In this document: piece by piece, positions 1 to 5,519 of the stretch | How the letters are laid out: the number at the start of each line of letters is the position of its first letter | Numbering within the stretch: position 1 is the stretch's first letter | Origin: Angelakisella sp. | Lineage (GTDB): Bacteria > Bacillota > Clostridia > Oscillospirales > Ruminococcaceae | NCBI GenBank assembly: GCA_022795575.1 | Contig: JAAWGY010000160.1 | Location: forward strand, 1 to 5,963 | Reading direction: 5' to 3' | Length of the DNA stretch: 5,963 bases | Notes under the pieces: generated by a model | Seen by the model: the letters and a program-made list of their open reading frames with translations, nothing else | Told to the model about the DNA's origin: nothing | Database searches by the model: none | Translations under genes and position numbers: made by a program

Positions 1-30
1 CTGCCGTTGTGATAGTCGTCCTGGGGAGTT

Positions 31-92
31 TCGCTCCTGCGGGAGCGACCAGGGCCTGCGCGGCCCTGGACCTGCGGCCCGGTAGCCCGGGC
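31..92. repeat. Cluster of three tandem GC-rich hairpins in a gene-free stretch
   Basis: Three perfect inverted repeats follow one another. TCGCTCC (31-37) pairs with GGAGCGA (42-48), CCAGGGCC (49-56) pairs with GGCCCTGG (62-69), and GCCCGG (77-82) pairs with CCGGGC (87-92). They lie 3' of the minus-strand SIMPL gene. Neither strand carries a convincing T-run after the last stem, so this is not a standard intrinsic terminator. The arrangement resembles the hairpin cluster at 5662-5725, which also begins after AGTTTCG and also has a CC-AGGGC/GCCCT-GG middle stem, so both may be divergent copies of one dispersed repeat. A structured RNA or a leftover regulatory region is also possible. I see no gene in 1-133. 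Confidence 0.5.
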
Positions 93-133
93 GGGCACAT
101 CCTGTGGGTCAGGCTGTTGCCTTTTACCATCCC

Positions 134-865
134 TTACTTCAGCTCAAACACCACGCTTACCTCGGCAGAAACACTGGTCCTCCCAGCCTGGATAACCGTA
201 CTCTTGGCCAGGTCTCTCAGGTCGCCGCCCCCAGTATCCGGATTCTCAAAGAGAGTAGCCACCGCGTCGCTGGTCTCGGTGATGGACTTAACCTCCCCCA
301 CCGTCTTACCCTCCAGCGCCGCCAAAGCCTCCGCCTTCTCCCGCGCCAGCTTCACCGCCTGCGTCAGCGAGGCGTTGTACAGCTCATCCCGGTTGCTAAC
401 CAGGTACTCCACCCGCCCCAAGTCGTTGCTGCCGGCATTGATGGAAGCATCAATCACGTCAGCCGCCTTCTCCATCTCCCGGATAGTAACGTTAAGTGCC
501 GTACTCATCTGGTAGCCGGAAAGATTGCCGGAGTAATCGTGTTGGGTGTTTAGGTTGATGCTGCCAGTCTGGATGTCCTCCTCCGGAATACCCAGCTCGG
601 TAATGGCCGCCATGGTGGCGTTCACCGCCTCGTTGTTCCGGTCCCTGGCAACGCCCGGCGTGCGGCCCTGTGTCTCAACCCCAATGCGGATCTGAACCAC
701 GTCCGGCGTAGCCTCGATCTCCGCCTTGCCGCTAACGGTAATGGTGCCAGGCTCGGCAGCCGGGTTAAGGTTGACCGTAGTCTCCACCGGTGTGTCGGGA
801 GCAGCGCAGGCCGTAAGGGAAAAAACCAGCACCAGCGCCATCGCCGCCGTGATAAGCTTGTTCAT
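134..865 (-). CDS. SIMPL-domain (DUF541) lipoprotein
   Basis: This 243-residue exported protein belongs to the SIMPL/DUF541 family, which also contains E. coli YggE and the IRAK-binding SIMPL protein. The bacterial members are periplasmic or surface proteins of poorly defined role, sometimes tied to oxidative stress. Residues 1-20 form a lipoprotein signal peptide: MNK, a hydrophobic core, then the lipobox LTAC with the lipid-modified Cys at position 20. A short Ala/Pro/Thr linker follows. The DUF541 domain runs from about residue 40 (TITVSGKAEIEATPDVVQI, the typical first strand) to the C-terminus (SVSAEVSVVFELK), which is full family length. The start is fixed by AAAGGAGC six bases upstream and by the signal peptide. 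The gene is separated from the upstream operon by the terminator at 1001-1033, so it is probably transcribed alone. I could not identify its promoter. The biological role is unknown. Confidence 0.93.
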   Translation of the reverse strand: MNKLITAAMALVLVFSLTACAAPDTPVETTVNLNPAAEPGTITVSGKAEIEATPDVVQIRIGVETQGRTPGVARDRNNEAVNATMAAITELGIPEEDIQTGSINLNTQHDYSGNLSGYQMSTALNVTIREMEKAADVIDASINAGSNDLGRVEYLVSNRDELYNASLTQAVKLAREKAEALAALEGKTVGEVKSITETSDAVATLFENPDTGGGDLRDLAKSTVIQAGRTSVSAEVSVVFELK

Positions 866-930
866 ACAATCGCTCCTTTCCGTTAATCCACTGCTGACAC
901 CGGCTCTAACATCGTGTAAAACCGGTCCTT

Positions 931-949
931 AGAGGAAGCCGCTTCCTCT
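931..949. promoter_or_regulatory. 19-bp perfect palindrome upstream of the SIMPL gene, possible operator
   Basis: AGAGGAAGC (931-939) and GCTTCCTCT (941-949) are perfect inverted 9-mers around a single central base. A one-base loop is too tight for a normal RNA hairpin, which fits a binding site for a dimeric regulator better than a terminator, and no T-run follows on either strand. It lies 66 bp upstream of the SIMPL start codon, inside the presumed 5' region. The operator role is inferred from symmetry and position only; no regulator is encoded in the window. Confidence 0.35.
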
Positions 950-1000
950 GCGTTACAATAGATTAGTGGCGGAAAAAAGGCGATTTATTGCACCGGCAGT

Positions 1001-1033
1001 AAAAAAATAGGAGGGCGCTCCCACGCGCCCTCC
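1001..1033 (-). terminator. Intrinsic terminator of the minus-strand three-gene unit
   Basis: Read on the minus strand, GGAGGGCGC (1033-1025) pairs perfectly with GCGCCCTCC (1018-1010) around a 6-nt loop, followed after TA by seven T's (1007-1001). This is a textbook Rho-independent terminator starting 13 bp after the stop codon of the FakA-domain gene. A second pair of 9-mers, CACCGGCAG (991-999) and CTGCCGGTG (1036-1044), flanks the element, so it sits inside a larger inverted repeat. Confidence 0.92.
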
Positions 1034-1046
1034 CTCTGCCGGTGGA

Positions 1047-1298
1047 TCAGCCGTGCTGGCCCCCGGCCTGCCGCTCCATGTTCTCCACCACAATGTCGTG
1101 GATCTCCCCCAAACCGGCGCAGTACTCCAGCACCTGCCAAGGAAGGTTGGTGTGGTAGTGGATCTTGATCAGGTCCTCATCCCCCACCGCAATGAGGCAG
1201 TCCCCGGGGATGTTCTCCATCAGGTAGTCGTGGATGGCGTCCTCGTCCAGATCCTCCCCCTCAATCAGCAGCTGTGTGTCGAATTTGTATTCCAGCAT
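1047..1298 (-). CDS. Stand-alone FakA middle-domain-like protein ("kinase to dihydroxyacetone kinase" type)
   Basis: This 83-residue cytoplasmic protein resembles only the middle segment of FakA, the kinase subunit of the fatty acid kinase system. The telling stretch is GDCLIAVGDEDLIKIHYHTN (residues 32-51) followed by VLEYCAGLGEIHDIVVENM (56-74). These match the FakA pattern GDSLVVVGDxDLVKVHVHTN...VLEYxxxxGEIxxIxIxNM. There is no DhaL/DAK2 kinase domain and no C-terminal DegV-like domain, so it cannot be a kinase itself. The two histidines of the HxH motif (H47, H49) are kept. As I recall, these help bind a metal in FakA together with a Cys in a YGYCTEF motif; at the matching place here the sequence is YKFDTQ, with Asp7. 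The ORF is intact, with start ATG and AAAGGAG eight bases upstream. It is the last gene of the unit, 58 bp after the HD gene and just before a terminator. Function is unknown; a regulatory or binding role is a guess. Confidence 0.8.
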   Translation of the reverse strand: MLEYKFDTQLLIEGEDLDEDAIHDYLMENIPGDCLIAVGDEDLIKIHYHTNLPWQVLEYCAGLGEIHDIVVENMERQAGGQHG

Positions 1299-1356
1299 GG
1301 CAAAAGCTCCTTTCTTATTGTATGCTTCCCGGACAGGCGGTCCATATCCCCGGCAG

Positions 1357-1950
1357 CTACCGCTTTGCCTGGGAGGTCCCCCGCTCCCGCAGGTAGCTGG
1401 ACTCTAAATCGGCCAGGTGCAGCTTTACCGAGAGCGGGTATTTCTCAAAGGCCTGGCTGATGGCAAAGCACCCGCCCCGGGCGGCGTCGTCAAAGCCCCC
1501 CATGTGCCAGCGGATGGCGGTGGCCTCCCCCGGCTTTAGACGGATAAAGCGTTCGATGAGAAAGACGCTCTTCTCCCCGTGGCCGTAGGGGAAAAGATCC
1601 TCCACGGCGTAGTAGGGCACCTTCTCCCATTGCCCGGTCTGGTCGTTTTTGACGTTGCGGGTGGATACCTTGTAGTACTGGGCCTTGCAGAGGTCGTGGA
1701 GCAGACCGCAGAGGGCAAAGCTCTCCCGGTTGTCCTCCCCCTCCACAAAGTGCTTTTCCATCAGCACCTCGTAAACGCTGATGCTGTGCATCACCAAGCC
1801 GCTGGGGCAGGCGCAGTGGAATTTGGTGCTGGCCGGCGCGGTAAAAAAGTCGGTCCCCTCCAGCCAACGAAGGAATTCCTCCGCCCCCTCCCGGCTGACC
1901 TCCCGCCGGAAGATCTCTAAAAATTTCGCCTTGTAATCGATGCCTTCCAT
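1357..1950 (-). CDS. HD-domain metal-dependent phosphohydrolase
   Basis: This 197-residue soluble protein carries the metal-binding residues of the HD superfamily in order: H55 (LVMHSISVYEVL), H85-D86 (GLLHDLCK), H124 (YGHGEKS), H149 (RWHMG) and D181 (LHLADLESSYL). The spacing and the extra histidines are like HD proteins with a two-metal site, but the sequence does not tell me the substrate; nucleotides, cyclic nucleotides or nucleic acid ends are all possible. An N-terminal helical region (residues 1-45) precedes the domain, and there is no fused sensor or effector domain. I chose ATG at 1950 because GAGGAGGAGG lies just upstream, while the reading frame further upstream gives a low-quality Gly/Arg/Cys-rich extension reaching into the neighbouring gene. 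The gene follows the acyltransferase-like gene by 64 bp and precedes the FakA-domain gene by 58 bp on the same strand, so co-transcription is likely. Confidence 0.85.
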   Translation of the reverse strand: MEGIDYKAKFLEIFRREVSREGAEEFLRWLEGTDFFTAPASTKFHCACPSGLVMHSISVYEVLMEKHFVEGEDNRESFALCGLLHDLCKAQYYKVSTRNVKNDQTGQWEKVPYYAVEDLFPYGHGEKSVFLIERFIRLKPGEATAIRWHMGGFDDAARGGCFAISQAFEKYPLSVKLHLADLESSYLRERGTSQAKR

Positions 1951-2014
1951 ATCGTCCTCCTCCTCGTTACAACACCAAACCGGGCCGCAAAGCAGCCCTG
2001 CCCCACCGCCGGGG

Positions 2015-2770
2015 CTATGCCCCCGCCGCAAACAGCAGCGTCAGCACCCCAAAGATCACCGGCTGGTGAATGAGATAGATGGCCATTGTGTGCCGCCCCA
2101 GCCACCCCAGTACCGGCAGATGCCGGCGGTAGCAGAGCTCCGGCAGTACCCCCGCCTTGACATACCGCCCCAAAAACGCCCCCGCCAGAAATAAAAATCC
2201 CCAGGGCATCAGCGGGTAGTAATCCGCCGAGAAAATCCCTGGGCAGGAAAACCCCAGGGGAAACAGCAGCGGCTGGCGGTACAGGAAATCCGGCAGGTAG
2301 ATCCGCTGGCCAAAAAGCATCAGGTACCCCCCGTAAACCGGCCAGGTGAGGAAAAACAGCCCCCCGCAGCCCACCGCCCCCACCGGCGCCGGTATTCGCT
2401 CCAGGGCCGGCTGGCAGAGGCCGTAAAGCATCATCATCGCCCCAAAAAAGTGGAGGATGCCAAAGATGATGAGCTGGCCGGGCATGATGAGCCCCGTTGC
2501 CACCGTCAGCCCCAGCCCCAGGGCAAAGGTCCGCAGCCCCCGGCGCAGGTTGTTCCGGGAGTAGTTGCAGGAGATGCCGGAAATCAGGATAAGCCCCCCG
2601 GTGAGGATATCCCGGCAGCGGTTCATCCAGGGGGAGAACATCCAGGGGATGCCCACCGGGAAGAGCACCGCCAGGTCGTACAGCAGGTGGTAGATCACCA
2701 CGTACAGGATCAGCGCGCCCCGCAGCTCGTCCATCAAATGCACCCGCTGCGGCCCGCCCAACGGCTTCAT
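2015..2770 (-). CDS. HGSNAT/DUF1624-type multi-pass membrane acyltransferase-like protein
   Basis: This 251-residue integral membrane protein resembles the catalytic domain of heparan-alpha-glucosaminide N-acetyltransferase (DUF1624), a family that moves acyl groups across membranes onto extracytoplasmic sugars. The signature is near the N-terminus: MDELRGALILYVVIYHLLYD (residues 13-32), with the DxLRG motif and a likely catalytic His28. Other family-like parts are LHFFGAMMMLYG (106-117) and the C-terminal GRHTMAIYLIHQPVIF (225-240), also seen in acyltransferase-3 relatives. I count about seven hydrophobic segments, near 18-36, 54-70, 79-97, 99-118, 130-148, 186-202 and 228-248. The start ATG at 2770 has AAAGGGGGG upstream and precedes the signature; an upstream extension in frame would run through the alr promoter and ribosome binding site and is rejected. 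It is the first gene of the minus-strand unit. The acceptor is unknown; a cell-wall or envelope glycan is plausible but inferred. Confidence 0.85.
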   Translation of the reverse strand: MKPLGGPQRVHLMDELRGALILYVVIYHLLYDLAVLFPVGIPWMFSPWMNRCRDILTGGLILISGISCNYSRNNLRRGLRTFALGLGLTVATGLIMPGQLIIFGILHFFGAMMMLYGLCQPALERIPAPVGAVGCGGLFFLTWPVYGGYLMLFGQRIYLPDFLYRQPLLFPLGFSCPGIFSADYYPLMPWGFLFLAGAFLGRYVKAGVLPELCYRRHLPVLGWLGRHTMAIYLIHQPVIFGVLTLLFAAGA

Positions 2771-2810
2771 GGACCGTCCCCCCTTTCCCAAACAGTTTAC
2801 CACATTCCGG

Positions 2811-2839
2811 TTGTAAAAGATAGAGAAAAGCGCTATACT
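2811..2839 (+). promoter_or_regulatory. Sigma-A promoter of alr
   Basis: TTGTAA (2811-2816) and TATACT (2834-2839) are separated by exactly 17 bp, with five of six -10 bases matching TATAAT. The predicted start near 2846 leaves a leader of roughly 30 nt containing the strong ribosome binding site AAGGAGGAGGAG (2859-2870), six bases before the alr ATG. The leader is too short to hold a riboswitch, so constitutive expression is likely. Confidence 0.75.
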
Positions 2840-2876
2840 TTTTGGGGAACAAGCCAAGAAGGAGGAGGAGATCACC

Positions 2877-4034
2877 ATGGAGCAAGCGATGCGCTGCTGG
2901 GCCCGGGTGGACCTGGAGGCCCTGCGGAGCAATTACAAAAAGCTCCGGGGGCTGCTGGCCCCGGAGCAAAAATACCTGGCGGTGGTAAAGGCAAACGCCT
3001 ACGGCCACGGGGCGGTGCCGGTGGCCCTGGCCCTCCAGGAGGAGGGGGCAGACTGGTTCGGGGTGGCCTCCCTGGAGGAGGGGGAGGAGCTCCGCCGGGG
3101 CGGCGTCACCCGGCCGGTGCTGATCTTTGGCTACACGCCCCCCGCTGCCGCCGGCCGGCTGGCCGGGGCCGGGCTGACACAGGGGGTTTTCTCCGGGGAA
3201 TACGCCGCCGCCCTGGGGGAGGCCGCGGGGCGCGCCGGGGTGACGGTGGACTACCACCTGATGGTGGACAGCGGCATGGGGCGGCTGGGCCTCCGCCCCG
3301 GGGAGGCGGACAGCCTAAAGGAGGCCCGGAGCATCTTTGGCCAAACGGGGCTGCGGTGCACCGGCGCCTTTACCCACTTTGCCGTGGCGGACGAGACGGG
3401 GGAGGAATCCACCGCCTTTACCCGGGAGCAGTTCCGGCGGTTTACCGGCTTCTGCCAGGGGCTGCGGGAGGCGGGGCTGGAGCCGGGGCTGCTGCACTGC
3501 GCCAACTCCGCCGCGGCGATGCTCTCCCCCGAAATGCGGCTGGGGATGTGCCGCTTTGGCATTGTGCAGTACGGCCTGGATCCTTCGGCGGAGACAGGGG
3601 GGTTGCTGCCGCTGACGCCGGTAATGAGCCTAAGGGCCACGGTGGCTATGGTAAAGGAAATCCGCCGGGGGGATACCCTCAGCTACGGGCGGCTTTACAC
3701 CGCAGAGGGGCCCCGGCGGATCGCCACGGTGGCCATTGGGTACGCGGACGGCTACCCCCGGTGCGGCTGGCAGGGGGGCAGGGTGATCATCCGGGGGCAG
3801 TACGCCCCTGTTGCCGGGCGGGTCTGTATGGACCAGCTGATGGTGGACGTCACCGGCATTCCCGGCGTTGCCGCCGGGGATACCGTCACCCTGGCGGGCC
3901 GGGACGGGGCGGCGGAGATCACCTGGGACCAGCTGGCGGAGCTTAGCGGGACGGTGAGCTACGAGCGCCTCTGCGGGATCTCCGCCCGGGTGCCCCGGAT
4001 CTACCCGGGCAGGGGGAAGGGGACCGAGGAATAG
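2877..4034 (+). CDS. alr: Alanine racemase
   Basis: This PLP enzyme interconverts L- and D-alanine and supplies D-Ala for peptidoglycan. The 385 residues match the usual family length. An N-terminal TIM-barrel domain carries the PLP lysine K38 in VVKANAYGHG, then R136 in DSGMGRLG, H167 in THFAV and R226 in MCRFG, which contacts the PLP ring nitrogen in the family. The C-terminal beta domain carries the catalytic tyrosine Y270 in LSYG, the inner-gate tyrosine Y289 in IGYADGYPR, CMDQ (317-320) and Y362 in VSYERLC. Residue 129 is unusual: HLMVDSGMGRLG has Met where most family members have the carbamylated lysine of the motif (K)VDTGMGR. All other active-site residues I can place are present, so I expect activity. 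The start is supported by AAGGAGGAGGAG six bases upstream. The gene diverges from the acyltransferase-like gene and converges on the OadG-like gene with a 2-bp gap. Confidence 0.97.
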   Translation: MEQAMRCWARVDLEALRSNYKKLRGLLAPEQKYLAVVKANAYGHGAVPVALALQEEGADWFGVASLEEGEELRRGGVTRPVLIFGYTPPAAAGRLAGAGLTQGVFSGEYAAALGEAAGRAGVTVDYHLMVDSGMGRLGLRPGEADSLKEARSIFGQTGLRCTGAFTHFAVADETGEESTAFTREQFRRFTGFCQGLREAGLEPGLLHCANSAAAMLSPEMRLGMCRFGIVQYGLDPSAETGGLLPLTPVMSLRATVAMVKEIRRGDTLSYGRLYTAEGPRRIATVAIGYADGYPRCGWQGGRVIIRGQYAPVAGRVCMDQLMVDVTGIPGVAAGDTVTLAGRDGAAEITWDQLAELSGTVSYERLCGISARVPRIYPGRGKGTEE

Positions 4035-4036
4035 GA

Positions 4037-4162
4037 TTATTCCGGGAAGACCTTCCCCAGGCCCTTGATGCAGAGGAGCAGCACCGCCATCACCACAAAG
4101 ATCCCCAGCATCCCCTTGCCCATAATGGGCAGGGTGGCCAAAAACGCGTTCCAGTCAATCAT
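4037..4162 (-). CDS. 41-residue OadG-like small membrane subunit
   Basis: This tiny protein starts MIDWNAFLATLPIMGKGM and has one hydrophobic segment (about residues 17-35, LGIFVVMAVLLLC region), ending KGLGKVFPE. In length, single N-terminal membrane helix and position directly after a decarboxylase beta gene it resembles the membrane part of OadG/MmdD gamma and delta subunits, which assemble the Na+-pumping decarboxylase. It lacks the Pro/Ala-rich linker and soluble C-terminal tail that link gamma to the carboxyltransferase. The evidence that it is real is strong: ATG at 4162 is preceded by AAGGAGGG at the right distance, this ribosome binding site overlaps the TAA stop of oadB, and the gap is 12 bp, pointing to coupled translation. 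The likely role is stabilising or modulating OadB in the membrane. Family assignment is from context and hydropathy rather than a strong motif. Confidence 0.8.
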   Translation of the reverse strand: MIDWNAFLATLPIMGKGMLGIFVVMAVLLLCIKGLGKVFPE

Positions 4163-4174
4163 TGCAAACCCTCC

Positions 4175-5335
4175 TTACGGTACAATTAGCGCCAGGATCA
4201 GGCCGCCGGCAATCACCGAGGCAATCTGGCCGGATACATTGGCCCCCACGGCGTGCATCAGCAGGAAGTTCTGGGGGTCCTCCTTCAGGCCCATCTTATG
4301 GATCACCCGGGCCGACATGGGGAAGGCGGAGATCCCGGTGGCCCCCACCATGGGGTTGATCTTTTCCCCCTCCGGCAGGAAGAGGTTGAGGAGCTTGGCG
4401 AAGAGGACGCCGCCGATGGTATCGAAGACAAAGGCCACCAGGCCCAGGCACATAATCAGCAGCGTGGCCCCGTTGACAAAGAGGTGGGCCTGCATCTTGG
4501 TAGAAATCGTGATGCCCAGCAGCAGCGTTACCAGGTTGGCCAGGGAGTTTTGGGCGGTTTCGCTCAGGTTATTGAGGACGCCGCACTCCCGGATGAGGTT
4601 GCCGAACATCAAAAAGCCCACCAGGGAGACCGACCGGGGGGCCACGATGCCGGCCACCACAGTGATAAGGATGGGGAAGAGGATCCGGGTGGTTTTGGAG
4701 ACGGCGGAGGGGGCGTACTTCATCCGGATCATCCGCTCCTTTTTGGTGGTAACTGCACGGATGACCGGGGGCTGGATGATAGGAACCAGGGCCATATAGG
4801 AATAGGCCGCCACAAAGATGGCGCCGGCGTAGGGGGTGCCGAAGAAGTTTGCGATAAAGATAGCGGTAGGGCCGTCTGCGGCTCCGATGATACCGATGGA
4901 GGCAGCGTCCTGGATGGTGAAGGGCATTCCGGAGAACCGCTCGAAAAGCGGGGTAAAGAGGCGGGCCATACTGATGGTAAAGAAGATGCCGAATTGGGCC
5001 GCCGCGCCGAAAAGCATCATCTTTGGGTTGGAGAGGAGGGGGCCGAAATCGATCATGGCGCCGATACCGATAAAGAGGAGCAGGGGCAGCAGCTCATTGC
5101 TGATGGTGGCGTTAAAGAGTACATCGATGACGCCGTGTTCCACCACCCCTCCGCTGACCTGATCCACCGCCCCGGAGAGGGGGAGGTTAACCAGGATGGC
5201 GCCGAAGCCCATGGGGAGGAGGAGGGCGGGTTCCATGTCCTTCTTGATGGCCAGGTAGATCAGCAGGCCGCCGATGGCCCACATTACCACCTGCTGCCAG
5301 GTGAGCAGGAGGAGGTTTTCGTACAAAATTTCCAT
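4175..5335 (-). CDS. Na+-translocating decarboxylase beta subunit (OadB/GcdB/MmdB family)
   Basis: This 386-residue multi-pass protein is the ion-pumping subunit of oxaloacetate, methylmalonyl-CoA or glutaconyl-CoA decarboxylases. It decarboxylates carboxybiotin and couples this to Na+ export, consuming an external proton. Family hallmarks are intact: IGIIGAADGPTAIF (147-160) with D154, matching the essential Asp203 of Klebsiella OadB; VAAYSYMALVPIIQPP (175-190); FGNLIRECGVLNNL (244-257); and INPMVGATGISAFPMSAR (326-343) with N327, G331, S336 and R343 of the second ion-binding region; then NFLLMHAVGANVSGQ (356-370). ATG at 5335 is chosen because AAAGGAT lies 7 bases upstream; the frame upstream runs into the leader terminator. 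It is followed by an OadG-like peptide gene. No carboxyltransferase (alpha) or biotin carrier gene is in the window, so the substrate is unknown. Transcription starts at the 5531-5559 promoter and passes through a riboswitch. Confidence 0.95.
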   Translation of the reverse strand: MEILYENLLLLTWQQVVMWAIGGLLIYLAIKKDMEPALLLPMGFGAILVNLPLSGAVDQVSGGVVEHGVIDVLFNATISNELLPLLLFIGIGAMIDFGPLLSNPKMMLFGAAAQFGIFFTISMARLFTPLFERFSGMPFTIQDAASIGIIGAADGPTAIFIANFFGTPYAGAIFVAAYSYMALVPIIQPPVIRAVTTKKERMIRMKYAPSAVSKTTRILFPILITVVAGIVAPRSVSLVGFLMFGNLIRECGVLNNLSETAQNSLANLVTLLLGITISTKMQAHLFVNGATLLIMCLGLVAFVFDTIGGVLFAKLLNLFLPEGEKINPMVGATGISAFPMSARVIHKMGLKEDPQNFLLMHAVGANVSGQIASVIAGGLILALIVP

Positions 5336-5377
5336 GCTTTTTATCCTTTCTGTCACATTTTTGGGGGGGAGGGTAAC

Positions 5378-5426
5378 AAAAAAGACTTCTGCCACGCTCC
5401 CCTTTGGGGTGGTTGGCAAAAGTCTT
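5378..5426 (-). terminator. Riboswitch-controlled intrinsic terminator in the oadB leader
   Basis: On the minus strand AAGACTTTTGCCA (5426-5414) pairs with TGGCAGAAGTCTT (5394-5382) over 13 continuous pairs with one T-G wobble. An inner CCCC/GGGG stem (5409-5406 with 5402-5399) closes an AAA loop. Six T's (5383-5378) follow directly. The element sits 42 bp before the oadB start, downstream of the promoter, so it must attenuate oadB rather than end an upstream gene only. Its 5' arm contains the last strand of the aptamer helix P1 (CTTTTG, 5422-5417), so terminator and aptamer exclude each other. Confidence 0.93.
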
Positions 5427-5519
5427 GCTGTTTCATGCAGCTGCGGATGCCGGGGGGCATCGTATTGACGCAGACGGCCGCAGGGGTGATTCCCTGCCAG
5501 CTACTCCCTTTTGTTCCGG
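5415..5519 (-). ncRNA. yybP-ykoY (manganese) riboswitch aptamer
   Basis: Read on the minus strand, the leader matches the yybP-ykoY RNA. Helix P1 is CAAAAG (5513-5508) with CTTTTG (5422-5417). Loop L1 is GGAGTAG (5507-5501) facing CAAGA (5427-5423). The P1 extension GCTG (5501-5498) pairs with CAGC (5430-5427). P2 is GCAGGG (5497-5492) with CCCTGC (5485-5480). P3 is CTGCG (5473-5469) with CGCAG (5445-5441), then loop L3 TCAATACG (5468-5461), then ATGCC (5460-5456) with GGCAT (5451-5447). GGGAGTAG, GTCAATACG and AGCAAGAC.TTTGCC are the conserved segments of the family. Compared with the common AAAGG/CCTTT form of P1, this one has AAAAG/CTTTT, a compensated pair change that supports the fold. 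L1 and L3 form the Mn2+ site in known members. Placement next to a terminator predicts that Mn2+ turns transcription on. Confidence 0.9.

Noticed and set aside
9..515. A 168-residue plus-strand open frame at the left edge
   Set aside because: It is the antisense of the SIMPL gene for most of its length and has no ribosome binding site or recognisable domain.
2771..2876. A promoter for the minus-strand acyltransferase unit (TAAACT box near 2794)
   Set aside because: No acceptable -35 box lies 16-18 bp away on that strand, so I do not annotate it although a promoter must exist somewhere upstream.
2771..2932. A 54-residue extension of the acyltransferase starting at 2932
   Set aside because: It would overlap the start of alr and its promoter; ATG at 2770 has a good ribosome binding site and gives the family-typical N-terminus.
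1917..3257. A 446-residue minus-strand open frame across alr and the acyltransferase gene
   Set aside because: The product is Gly/Pro/Ala-rich with no family pattern, and the same DNA encodes two clearly recognisable proteins in other frames; long false frames are common at this GC content.
2450..3946. A 498-residue plus-strand open frame overlapping alr
   Set aside because: Gly/Arg-rich shadow of alr in another frame; alr itself has all active-site motifs, promoter and ribosome binding site.
5336..5419. A 28-residue N-terminal extension of OadB starting at 5419
   Set aside because: The extension would be encoded by the terminator and leader, is polar and unlike family N-termini, and has no ribosome binding site, whereas ATG at 5335 does.
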